From assembly GCA_021234155.1 (NCBI GenBank), contig JAJEKV010000065.1, positions 1,745,567 through 1,809,566 on the forward strand: a stretch of 64,000 bases of DNA. Direction: 5' to 3'. The DNA comes from Isoetes taiwanensis. Lineage: Eukaryota; Streptophyta; Lycopodiopsida; Isoetales; Isoetaceae. This document shows positions 25,950 through 36,719 of the stretch, piece after piece. A program made the translations under genes and the position numbers. The first letter of the stretch is position 1; each line of letters starts with the position of its first letter. The notes beneath the pieces were generated by a model. It had not been told where the DNA came from and searched no databases. It saw only the letters and a list, made by a program, of their open reading frames with translations.

Positions 25950-28100
25950 TATATACTCATATCCCTTCTGGTCAAACTCCTTTGCCTTCACAACCCTCTT
26001 CTCCTCTAGCGGGGATGGGCTATCCACATGTCTCTTTTGGCCCTCCCCATATTCATGAATTTCAGTCCTCCCCATCTTTTCAGCACTCGGTTCCCGTTTA
26101 CAACATTACTGATCTCAAGTTAACCGAGGACTGTTCCCACGGCCCTTTGCCCACGGACGCTCCTCTCTCTGGACCACCTGGTTTCTCGGTTCCTATGCCA
26201 CCACCTTGTTCCCAGCCCACGGCTGTGCCTCAGGGATATATTCCCACTTATGCTCCACCCCTTTATACGCAAGTTCAGGCTCAGTCACCTGTTCAAAATC
26301 TTAAGCTCACCTATCCAATTTTTGGGAACACCAAAGGGAAACCCCTAGATCAAAGTGCAAAAGCTCACATGGAGGAATTTGAGGCCTTGACTATTCTGAA
26401 TGGCCATTCTCAGCCTCAACTCAAGTTCCACATCTTCTCCACCACGCGGCGAGGAGCCCTTTCATCAGTGGCTCATGGCTAACAAAAGTCATTGGAAATA
26501 AAACTGCAAGAGATGAAGACTGCCTTTCTCTCACATTATGGCACCATGGATGACGATCAGTAGCTTCTGACAGCTCAATGATCTATAGCAACAACCCACG
26601 GAGTCTGCCCGTGATTTTGCGGATCGTCTCCAAATCCTTGTCAACAAGCTTAAAGAGTACCCCACGTGTAACGAAAATTAATATATCATTTGTTCTTTCA
26701 TATTTCAAAGATATTTGACTTCAACTTCTTTGATCAAACAATTTCCATATACTCATGGCATTCAATGGATAAATTTAAAGCATCTATGAAGCCTCAAACA
26801 TTTTAACAATGGTCAATGCATTATAGAATTTTGAAGCTTTATTTCAATAGCTCTAGTCATCAGCATTATTATTTCAATAGCTCAATAGTTCCCAATATCA
26901 TTTCACAAAGACAATATACCAGTCATCGAATGTCTTCCTTTACTGAATCAATAAACATAATTCACTTCTTCATACCTTTGTATGGTCCGGAGATCACTCC
27001 AAAACAACTATATATAGTCTGTATACATCTTAAACATTTTATAGAACCAATTCCGGCGGTTATGCCGCACCGAATCGATCCTCCTGTAACCTTTCAAGAC
27101 TTCATTGGATCGAGTCTGTTTAGATAAATATGGCTCAATCTCATTGGACCGAGCATCACGTTCAAAGACTTAGCAAAAATATCTGTCTGATCCTTTAACC
27201 ATATAACCTTAGGTCAAATAAAACCTTTGACATAAAAAATCAATAGAACCATAGACCATTGATCTTTATGCATCCCTTTAGATCATAGATCTTCATGCAC
27301 CCCTTTAGGTTAATATCTAGACTTAGGATTTTCACCATATGATCTAGACATTTTACTCCTTCTATTTCTTGTGCATTAAATAGGTTGCTATCCAACTTCA
27401 CTGCTACCTCTCAGATTATGATATGACCATCATATTTAACACCACGCAGAGCCAGATTCTTATCTGGTTTCTGCAGGGTCTCCCTCCTACCATTCATCTC
27501 ATGACAGAGTACCTGCGTCCTAAGACCTTGGAGCAAGCCATCGAATTGGTGAATCACTCCGTCAATGTGTCTTCTCGGGGTGTTTCCCTAACAGAGCTTC
27601 CCTTCATGCCTCCTGTCATGGTTCCTCAGATTGCGGTACAACATCAACAATCTGCTCCTCCTCAAAGAAGTCAGATTTGGTGTCACATCTGTAAGTGCCA
27701 AGGTCATCTTGCCAATGAGTATAACTCCACCAATGGTCCTCCTCACTGTAAACGTTGCAATATGTGCAATCATTCTACTGAAGAGTGTACCCATGCACAT
27801 CCTACACCCTTCAGGCAAAAAATGGTCTTCCAGCTGCAGACCACGCCACATCAACAACAATCATATCCGCTTCAACAATATCAACAGGTTCAGCAACCCC
27901 AACAATCTCGGGATCAAGGTTCCAGAACTCCTTTTGATCCTTCAAAAGCCCAGTGTTATCACTGTCAAGAATGGGGGTCATACTACTATGGCATGTCCTC
28001 AGCTTCCTCAGGTTCAAGTCGAGCTTCCCGGAACAAATCAAACGGCTTTCGTTCACCTTACTGGATACCAACTCTGGGTTTCCGCATCACGTGACCTCAA
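25950..28100 (+). pseudogene. Ty3/gypsy gag (interrupted)
   Basis: A Pro-rich N-terminal part (PSQPSSPLAGMGYPH, GPPGFSVPMPP, 25980-26290) leads to NLKLTYPIFGNTKG and MEEFEALTILNGHSQPQLKF. Next come ARDFADRLQILVNKLKEYP (26610-26664), the insertion at 26667-27441, and FLQGLPPTIHLMTEYLRPKTLEQAI (27470-27544). Then comes a zinc-knuckle pair, CHICKCQGHLANE and CKRCNMCNHSTEEC (27680-27790). Several stops interrupt the first half. The capsid-like frame joins cleanly across the insertion if that is removed with one copy of its 5-bp target duplication. Confidence 0.8.
26667..27441. mobile_element. Solo LTR (775 bp) inserted in gypsy gag
   Basis: The insert begins TGTAACG and ends TTTAACA (the TG...CA rule) and is flanked by the direct repeat CCACG at 26662-26666 and 27442-27446. 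Taking it out with one CCACG restores the gag reading frame. It contains no coding sequence, only AT-rich DNA and a local near-repeat (GATC.TTCATGCACCCCTTTAG, about 27260-27310). This is the signature of an LTR element reduced to one LTR by recombination. Confidence 0.85.
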
Positions 28101-28104
28101 GGCG

Positions 28105-31100
28105 CCACCCCTCTTCTCCACATCAGTATTGGGGATCTCAAATTTCCCTTGGAATTTGGTGTTTGGAAAGCTGGTGAAGATCCCGGTGACTAAAATGCTG
28201 GTCGGATGACCTTTCCTCCGCCAAGCTATTGGGCAACTGATCAACTTGTCATCACAGATGGCACATTGAATGCCACCATGGACCTGGAAACTGGAAAGCT
28301 CATTTCTGTTGAGCATGTTGAGCCATCTCTTTCAGAGAGTGATTCAGAAGAAGCTTAAAATATTTATCATGTTCAGGCTCCTCCAGCAGATCTTCCTCTG
28401 TCCTCTTACCCTGAGTATGCAGATCCTTGGGGCGAGATGACCCTTGATCAGGACCAGGCTGTGGCTGCTTTACTAGATCTATATTTGGCCCCTTGCAATA
28501 AGATCCAGTGAGTAGATATTTTTTCCTCAAGATGACACTCCTCATGACGTTGTTGATGTTGCTGTTGTATGAAGCAATCATTACTTGATGACGCCCAACA
28601 GCCTCTCTTTTTCACGACACAGAGTGTTGCCCCACCTCCTGCTCATGTTGTCAAGGACACAGAAGTAGTCCCGCATATTCAAACTCCAGAAGTGGAAGTC
28701 ATGGATCTTGGTGAAAATCAATCTGTCAGATTGGCTGCAAATCCTCCACCAAACTATAAAGCTCGTGCTATCACTCTCTTCAAAAAGTTCAAACACACAT
28801 CTTTGCGTGGAACTACAAAGACTTAAGGGGTATCAAGAAAGAGTTGAGGGAACTAACCATTCCCACCAAACCTGATGCACATCCAATCTAGCAACGACAG
28901 TACAAGCTCAACCCCAACTATCATGACCGTGTCAAGGCCGAAATAGACAAACTTCTTGCAGCTGGCTTGATCTATGAGGTCAAACACTCAGAGTGGGTGA
29001 GCCCAATTGTCATTGCTCTCAAGCACAATGGCAAAATATGCGTTTGCATGGACTACAGGAAATTAAATCAGGCCACGGAACGGGATCATTTCCCAATACC
29101 CTTCACAGACCAAGTTCGTGAAGAGGTAGCCGGCCATGAAATGTACTCCTTCATAGATGGTTTTTTCGGGGTACAATCAAATCTCTATCAGGGTTGAGGA
29201 TCAATTGAAGACCATTTTCACCACGCCATGGGGCACTTTTGCCTACAACGTGGTACCTTTTGGATTATCAAATTCTCCATCCATTTTTCAACGTATCATG
29301 CTTTCTGTATTTCAAGATTACATGAAAGACAATGCCTTTCTACAAATTTTTCAGGATGTCCATGGAAGAACATCTTGACAAATTAGAGCTTGTTTTTCAA
29401 AAATGTGATGAGTCTAGTATTAGTCTGAATCCAAAAAAATGCACTTTCTGTGTCATCTTTGGTGTCCTTCTTGGTCATGTTGTCAATAAAGAAGGCATCA
29501 CCATGGATCCTACCAAAATCAGTTGTGTGCTGAAGGCGCATGCACCTTCGAACATCAAAGAGACACGCTCCTTCTTGGGTAAAGTCAATTACTATGCAAC
29601 CCTTATTCCTGGACTTGATGCTATTGCTGATCCCATTCATAAACTCACGGGTGATGAATCGTCTTGGACTTGGAATCCCCAGGCGGATGCAGCATTTCAG
29701 AAGCTGAAGATCTTGCTAACTCAAGCTCCGGTTCTTGTTTCCCTTCAGTGGGACAAACCCTTTCATGTCCATGTTGATGTCTCGGCTTTTGTCATTGGTG
29801 CTATTCTTTTATTGTGTATTTTATCTTGACTATTTTTGCATGATGTGCTTAAATTGGTGAAATGTGTGCAAAAATGGAGAACAATATGGGTGTATTGTGG
29901 AGAAATTGTAAAAAAGTGTGCAAATATTGTGGAGGAAACATTTATGATGACTGAAGTGGAACCTATGGACTTGAAAGAGTATTAAAGTCCTATTTTCAAT
30001 GGTTGACATTCTGATGATGTGTCATGAATCTAGAGGAGCATGGTAGTTGCAAGGAGTTTAGATGGCCTAGATTTGATGTTGAGTTGGCAAGATCTAATGA
30101 ACTTATGGTAGTTAGAATTTGGATCTAAGGTTGAGATTTGCCTAGATTTAGTGGCTAGGATCAAGTGCAGTTTTGTATAAGATAGCCAAAATTCGTGTAG
30201 AAGGGAGGCCCAATTTTGGAAAATGATATTTGGGTAAAGTTCTTGAAGTTGTGAGTATCTTTCTTGATCAGTTGAATAATATTATGTTGAAGTATGATAT
30301 TTTGAGTATGATTATGTGATTTTCTCATCTGTTATCTCAATTTCTCTAATGTCAAATGAAGTTAAGTTTATGATATGAATTGGTGCAAGAAATTATGATG
30401 GAATAATTAAGTTGGTGATGATAATGCCAGTAGAGTGAGGCTTAGCCTATCTTATATACCTTGGAATAATTAAGTTGGTGATGATAATGCCAGTAGAGTG
30501 AGGCTTAGCCTATCTTATATACCTTGAGATTTGCTTTGGTTCTTGTCGTTAGCTCTTGGTCTTCAATTTGCCTTGGATGCATTGACCAAGCTAACATCTT
30601 TCTTAAGCATACGACGTGCACATAGACAAACCCATTCGCTATGCTAGCAGGAAACTTTATCCAGCTGAGCGAAATTATTCAGCCACGGAAAGGGAAGCAT
30701 TGGGCCTTGTTTTCTGTGTCTAACGATTCCATCATTATTTGTTGGGTAGCAAAATCAAATTTTTCGTTGATCATCAAGCTCTCATTTATCTGATCAATAA
30801 AACCACTCGTTGGGTCCTGCTCCTACAAGAATTTGCTCCCTTTGACATTGTTCACAAGGCTGGCAAGTCTCATGTTGTGCCAGATTATCTCTCATGCATC
30901 CACACGGACGACCCATCCATGGGTGTTTCTGATGTCTTTCCAGATGCACAACTCTTCTTGGTCACGGCCACGCCCCACTGGTTTCATGTCTATCAGTAGT
31001 ATCTCCTCTCTGGTGCATTCCCGTCTGAAGACCCCACGCTCTCCTAAGAACTCGGTCACTGGCCAACAGGTTCCGGAGGTCCGGTGGGTGACTATACCAT

Positions 31101-32283
31101 GGTTGCGGGCCATCTCTATAAACGTGGCATGGACATGCTTTTGCGTCGGTGTGTTCTTTCTCATGAAGTACCAGAGATTGTTTGTCAAGCTCATGAAGGC
31201 CTTGATGGAGGGCATTTCAGTGGTGATACCACGGCCCGCAAGATTCTTCTCGCTATTTTTGGCCCACGCTCTTCAAGGATGCCCACGGTCAAGCACGCAA
31301 CAGTGACGTCTGTCAACGTGTGGGTCGACCCATGGCCCATGACGCTCTTCCTTTAACCCCAGTTGGCACCATGTTACCTTTCAGCAAATGGGGAATGGAC
31401 TTTATTGGGCCAATGAATCCACTCGCGCGGCACACTCGTGGCCGCTACATACTCATTCTCACGGATTATGCCACTAAGTGGGCGGAGGCCTGTGCATTGC
31501 CTGACAATACTGCTGCCAGTATGGCTAAGGTCCTCTACACGCATGTTATCACGAGTTTTGGCTGTCCTACGGAACTTGTTAGTGAACGTGGTGTTCATTT
31601 TGTAAATCAGACCATCAAGGAATTGGCAGTTTATTTACACATTCATCACAGAAAGAGCACTCCCTATTATCCACAACAAAATGGCTTGGCCGAAAGCACA
31701 AATAAGACTCTCATTACCATCTTGAAGGAAAATTTGTGTTGCTTCTCGCACTGACTAGCAGGAAAAACTCCCTACTGTTCTGTGGGCATATAATACTAGT
31801 TTCAAAATTGCTCCGGACACACACCATTCAAATTGGTTTATGGCCAGGAGGCTCTCATGCCTTTTGAGTATGTTATTCCATCTCTCCGTTTTCAACTGGC
31901 TACGGTGCTTGATCCACCTGCTGCACTCCAAGAACGAGTCTATCAATTACAACAGTTGAATGAGCTTCGCAGAGATGCATATCTTCGTGTTCTCACCGGG
32001 CAACAATTAAGGAAATCATGGCATGACAAGCACATTAAAGCAAAGACATTCACTGGAGGAGATTTAGTTCTTCTTTACGATTCCAGATACAAAAACTTTC
32101 TCGGGAAATTGAAGTTTCGCTGGCTTGGTCCCTTATCAGATTATTAAAGTGGTGCAACCCAATGTGTTTCAACTCGCTGAATTGGATGGCACTCCATTAC
32201 CCGCTCTGGTTAATGGCTTTCACCTTAACATTTTTCATATAGACACAACCGACGACCATTCAGACACAGAAACACAAGAGTGA
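28105..32283 (+). pseudogene. Ty3/gypsy pol: RT, RNase H, integrase (inactivated)
   Basis: RT runs from QRQYKLNPNYHD (about 28895) through VKAEIDKLLAAGLIYEV and CVCMDYRKLNQATERDHFP (28970-29085) to TPWGTFAYNVVPFGLSN (29225-29275). At the catalytic box the expected .LDD reads IFQDV (29345-29361), so an acidic residue is missing. RT/RNase H connection: LGKVNYYATLIPGLD (29574). RNase H resumes after an insertion: DKPIRYASRKLYPAERNYSATEREALG (30627-30704) and FVDHQALIYLIN. Integrase has the HHCC part (CQAHEGLDGGHFSGDTTARKIL, 31180-31250), FSKWGMDFIGP (first Asp), VSERGVHFVN (second Asp replaced by Glu, about 31583) and PQQNGLAESTNK (Glu). Multiple frameshifts and stops occur. GPI-type C-terminal conserved region, no chromodomain. 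Confidence 0.85.
29810..30596. mobile_element. Probable solo LTR (787 bp) inserted in gypsy pol
   Basis: The pol frame leaves RT/RNase H at FVIGAIL and resumes at AYDVHIDKPIRYASRK once this block is passed. TCTTT occurs on both sides (29805-29809 and 30597-30601), consistent with a 5-bp target duplication. The insert starts TATTGTG and ends GCTAACA; a TG-to-TA change in the first dinucleotide would make it a TG...CA LTR. It has no coding content and contains a 64-bp exact tandem duplication (GAATAATTAAGTTGGTGATG start, near 30400 and 30464). Confidence 0.6.
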
Positions 32284-32317
32284 GTAGCAACATATTTTAT
32301 ATTCTATAAGTGGTATT

Positions 32318-32380
32318 AAAAAAAAAAAAAAAAAAAAAAATGGGCATCGCCCATACTTATTCGCTATGGGCTGAGCCCTA
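32318..32380 (+). promoter_or_regulatory. A-tract followed by overlapping GC-rich hairpins downstream of pol
   Basis: A run of 23 A (32318-32340) ends at ATGGGC ATC GCCCAT (32340-32354), a perfect 6-bp stem. GCCCATA (32349-32355) can alternatively pair with TATGGGC (32365-32371), and GGGCTGAGCCC (32368-32378) forms a third stem. This lies just after the integrase stop and before the extra coding region. It may mark the pol transcript end or a spacer; function is inference. Confidence 0.35.
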
Positions 32381-33030
32381 TGTACAAAATGCTAAGTAAA
32401 AAGCCCGGCTACTCCGGATTCGTAGTAGCACAGGCGCGCAAGATGAGGTAGAGGCACTGCCCCAAGTCTCAGCGTAGCCACCCTTCCATAGGAATCCCGC
32501 GGTTGCGTAGCTTCCAGAGGTCGAAGCTGTTCATCTGGAAAGTTATCCACTCATTGCAATTCTTTGGCATGGTGTTGGGCATATCCATCGCAGCAAACTG
32601 GTGTTCTCCTCTCGCAACCTTGCTCGTCTTATATAGTCCTACCGCCGGAAGGCTGCTATTGTGACCCAATCACATTGCTGCTGACGTGTCAGCATGCAAG
32701 GCACATTCCAATCCAAGATTTTGCAAATTAGCCGCAAATCTCGTTATGGTACAAACCCTATGCATTGTTGTGTTTGCCACCATTTTTAAGACGTTCGACT
32801 CTCGAGTTGCCCTTCTTAATTATTGCTCTTTAATACTACGACTGTCCACCATCATTACTCGTACCTCCTCACGACGTCCCATCCCACCGTTCACTTTCGT
32901 TCATCTTCATCGTTCATTCGCTCTTAGTTGCGGTTTGGGACTTAACCAAAATTTTTGCTTTCGGGAGGCTTTCTTAATCTCTGCTGCCATTGGCACCACC
33001 AACGGTTCAGATTCCACTTTCGTTGCTGCC

Positions 33031-33037
33031 TATAAAA
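33031..33037 (+). promoter_or_regulatory. TATA box candidate for the extra gypsy ORF
   Basis: TATAAAA occurs 95 bp upstream of an ATG in good plant context (CGCCATGGCC, ATG at 33126-33128). The position suggests that the extra ORF could be expressed from its own internal promoter rather than from the LTR. No transcript evidence is available. Confidence 0.35.
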
Positions 33038-33125
33038 CCCTTCCTGAACAGACGCGTGCCCTAAAAGTTTTCGCAACTTTTTGCTCTCCGTCTTCCGCTT
33101 TCATAACTTTTCTTTGTCGATCGCC

Positions 33126-36100
33126 ATGGCCGCTTCTCCAAAGCTTCCAACTCTCCAGGCCACCGCACCAATGGATCCCGCGCTTTTTGAATCTGTTATT
33201 TTCTCCACTGCAACTGTTCGAGATCCTTTGGAAGGCGTCAGTAGAGAAGTTGCTGAAAGGGCAGGGTCGTTTGAGTTCTCCAAGCAAGAACTATCTGTTC
33301 CTAGTCCCACTCAACTTCGGCAGTTTGTCGCTCATCTTGTCAAGACTGATGCAGGTTATCAAACGGTGGTCGATCTAAACCCTAGAAAAACACCTTCTTT
33401 GAATTGGGCTACTTTGCAGGATCATGACGTCACAGTTTATGGCTAAACTTCCTATGCGGCCACTACTCATAAGCTTACCAATATTGCAAAGCTCTATGAA
33501 GCCGTTGTCAAGTTTCTGTGGAAGAAGTTCTATGGTTATTCCATAAAAAACACCCACATTAACAAACATTTCTTCCACACTGCCATTGTCGCCATCCACT
33601 CCACGAGTTTTGTTGATTGGCCTTAGATAATGTTCCAGCGCCTCCTTCATGAAGTTGATCGCATTTGCCAATCTTCAGGTTTCGGCCTAGAATCCTTAAT
33701 GGATGCACATTTTCAGGCTATCATCAACCATTGTCTCCCTACGCCAGTCAATTATCTCCCACAAATCTTGATGCCACTTCTCAGGCCCCCAATCACCAGC
33801 CTTCTTCCACCATTCCTGCAATCAAAGAACTTCAAGAAGAAAGTTCCCGTCACCATCCTGAAGAGCAACCATCCCCACCACCTCAAGAGCCACGCAGGGG
33901 TCCTATCATCAATGTCCCATCCTCTCAGTCCACGGAAATAAAAAATTCACACTCTCAGCAAGTCTCTCAGCGCACTGCATCTGTCATTCCATGACCCTCC
34001 TTGCAAGTTCAACCTCTATTACCTCCTCAGTCGAGACACGCCCTGTATCAATATGAGCAAGCAGTAGCTGAATGCATGCTCAGACTTCAAGATTCGCAGG
34101 AGCAATTCATGACTGGCGTCAAAGAATATATGGATTCCACGGATACTGTTCACTGTGAATTCCAGGCTGCCACCACTCAAGTTCAAACTCTAGCAGACAG
34201 CCTTCAACGTAAGCATGCTGCCTTACTACATACTCGTGACGCTCTCAAAGGTGAACAAGACAAGAATGCCACGTTAGAAGACCAGCAAGTTCAATTACAA
34301 GCCACTATTCAGGAACTTCTGGTTCAACTCAAAGATAAAGACAAAATTCTTGCTGACAGCCAAGATTTGTATATAGGGTTACACAATGATTACACCCGTC
34401 AGCTTCATCTCGTAGCTCGAGGAGATGTCCGCATATCTGCTCTAGAAGGTCAACTAGCAGCAGGACATGGCTTTGCACGCTCAACTTGCAGAAGCTGAGA
34501 AATAGAAGCTGATTGCTGACACAAAAATTGCTAGTCTTCAATTACAGCTTTCTACTCAAGATCCGTCATCATCACAGGCCACGCACTCTCATAGGAAGAT
34601 TCGAGATTAGTCACGTGCACCTTCTAGCTGAGAAGGATAATAAAATTCATGACATGGAACATCAGTTGAAACAGGCTATTCAATCTGCCGAAGAAGCTCA
34701 GAGTCAGCATGAGACATATCTTCAGTTAGCCCTCACTATTCCATGGGATTTCTCAACACCCACAAGCTATCTGGACTATGTTGTCTCATGCCGCCATCTT
34801 TTCCTGCTTAAGTGGTATTCTGCCAATGGCAAAATTCATGAGCCCCTCAGCACCAATGATATCCTTACCATTTGGCATGATCTATCCATTGAAGACAAAG
34901 GTCTCTTTTGCGCCCTCTTGGTATATGGCCTCCTTACTTGTGATGATCCGGATTTCTTTATTTTTTGCCTGGTTCAACCCATGGCATATGTCATTCATGA
35001 TTTCTATCTGGCAGACACTCTCAATAAGTTTGATGATGGGCAAAGCCGTGCTTTCAGTAGCAATGAAAATGCTAAATGGCTTTTGCTGTCCGAGAATAAA
35101 TACCTTCAGGATCAGACATGGGCCAATGCCTTCAAGGATGAGTATATACAGAAGCTTACTCATCACCTCCCTCTTTGGATTGCCAAAACTCTGCACCCGG
35201 CCAGGAAAAATTTGAATGAAAATATGGGGATTCAGTTTGCCCAAATCTATTTACAACATCTTGGAGGATTCAACACTCTTCGTGCCTACCTTGACAGTCA
35301 GACCATTCCCACGGAATGGGTCCCTCTTCCTGTGCACACTTTGCTCCCCTGTTCAGACTGAGAACAATGGTGTCAGACTTTAGATGCTGATATCCTCAAG
35401 GAATTCCGTGATCAGGTACAGAAGTCCATGATGCAGCCCCCTCCTGAAAATCATCTGTATGCATCCTTGGGAGCGCCCCCACGCTGTCAATATCTCACAT
35501 CTGATTGGCGTTTTCCATTTTGGACAACGGTTCTGGCTGGCCACGCAGATTAGACTTCCACTCACATCTCTACAGACCTCCGGTGGGATCCACGCTTTGT
35601 TTGCCGCTCTATCTGGCAAGAGAACCTTGGAGCACACTCGAAATTGGATTTATATCCCGAATGAATGAGGTTGGCAGACGCCTGCTCAAACCGTCTGTGG
35701 TCTCACCCAGATTTTGGAGCGTGCTGCTACATCTCCTGATCGCTCAGTTCATCGTCAAGCTGGCTTCTGCACAGCGTTGAAATGTCTCCTCCAGTGTTCC
35801 CTTGCATGCAAGCACCCCATTTATTATTGCAATCCCAATGCCAGTGCAGGTGCCTTTGGCCTTCAGACATGCCTTCTCATCGAGTGCCAATATGTTCCTG
35901 CGGAAGCCCTCCGTGCCCTTGAAGACATGGTGCAGTCAGGGGTTCTCATTGACGCGACCCCTTCAATTGGCCTCAACACTCCTGATGTGCTAAGAGACAG
36001 GCAAGAACTCATCACGAAGTATCATACGGGGCCACGCCCTCATAGTCGTCAAGATGATTTCCAGCAGGTTCCTGACTTCCCGCCTCCTGAGACTGTTCCT

Positions 36101-36135
36101 GCTTTTCTCTCCACTGAGTATCATTTGGTGGGGGG
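33126..36135 (+). pseudogene. Extra ORF (about 1000 codons) between integrase and 3' LTR of the gypsy element
   Basis: This long coding block has no recognised family. From the ATG at 33126 the order is as follows. First comes a globular N-terminal part (MAASPKLPTLQ, REVAERAGSFEFSKQELSV, 33126-33660, with TAA and TAG stops in frame). A Pro/Ser/Gln-rich linker follows (33740-33990, after a frame change). Next is a coiled coil of about 150 residues (YEQAVAECMLRLQDSQEQ, LEDQQVQLQATIQELLVQL, 34040-34460). A large Trp-rich helical region follows (LTIPWDFSTPTSYLDYVVSC, IHEPLSTNDILTIWHDLS, MGIQFAQIYLQHLGGFN, 34730-35360). The C-terminal part is YVPAEALRALEDMVQSGVL, ending PAFLSTEYHLVGGS at the polypurine tract. 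Stops are few per kilobase. No transmembrane, signal-peptide or env-like feature is visible. Additional ORFs at this place are known in some plant OTA gypsy lineages. Confidence 0.6.
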
Positions 36136-36719
36136 GAGTGTTAGTCCTGTATGTCCAGGTACAGGACTATTCCTGAAGACCACGGAGCAGGGCAGGAATA
36201 AGGCATTAGGTCAAGCATCGGGTAGTAGACCCACGCCACCGCCAAAATCCACGCAGAAGACCACGCCCCAGTCAAAGAAGAGACCCAGAACGGACAAATG
36301 ACAGTCTCCGTGAAGTATAGTCCAAAGTCAATGAGATTCCAGACACATAAAGAAGGCGCTGCCAGATTCCCCGAAAATCAGGCTTTGATCCAGGAGTTGG
36401 TAACTGAGACCTGCTACATATCTATTTTGGGCCCAAGGCCGTTGTACCATGTATATGAGTAGAGATAGATCTCAAGTTTTAAATGAGATTTTAGCCTTAT
36501 CTCTATTGTTTTCCTCTCGCTTGACGAGAGTTCATTTTATCAAGTTGATATTAAGAAAGCCTTATTTCAGCTCACTGTTTTGTATTATTCTCTCCTTTCC
36601 TTTCTTTCTTTTCTCTTTTGCAAAATCCCGAGTGACACTCAGCAAGGATTCTCCTGTTTGATCCAAGGGTTCTCATAGAGGGCTGTCTTGCAGGAGATCC
36701 CGAACCCAAACGCTAAACA
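36127..36719 (+). repeat. Polypurine tract and 3' LTR of the gypsy element
   Basis: GGTGGGGGGGAG (36127-36138) is followed by TGTTAGTCC, the LTR start (36139). The LTR ends CGCTAAACA at 36719, giving 581 bp with near-inverted ends TGTTAG/CTAAACA. A short Lys/Arg/Pro-rich frame crosses the boundary and is not a gene. Directly after it comes LINE copy C sequence, so the gypsy inserted into, or recombined with, that LINE. Confidence 0.75.

Larger units (their letters stand above)
25885..36719 (+). mobile_element. Ty3/gypsy retrotransposon, non-chromoviral, 5'-truncated
   Basis: Plus-strand gag, protease/RT/RNase H and integrase are followed by a large extra coding region, a polypurine tract (36127-36138) and a 3' LTR (36139-36719). 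No 5' LTR or primer-binding site precedes gag: the sequence switches directly from LINE copy B to Pro/His-rich gag. The integrase end (GKLKFRWLGP, then FQLAELDG and VNGFHLNIFH) has no chromodomain, which fits the OTA (Athila/Tat-like) side of plant Ty3/gypsy. Two LTR-like insertions interrupt gag and pol. Key catalytic residues are lost (see pol), so the copy is dead. Confidence 0.88.

Noticed and set aside
32686-33378. 230-codon plus-strand ORF before the extra gypsy ORF
   Set aside because: It overlaps the N-terminus of the better-supported ORF at 33126 in another frame and has no motif.
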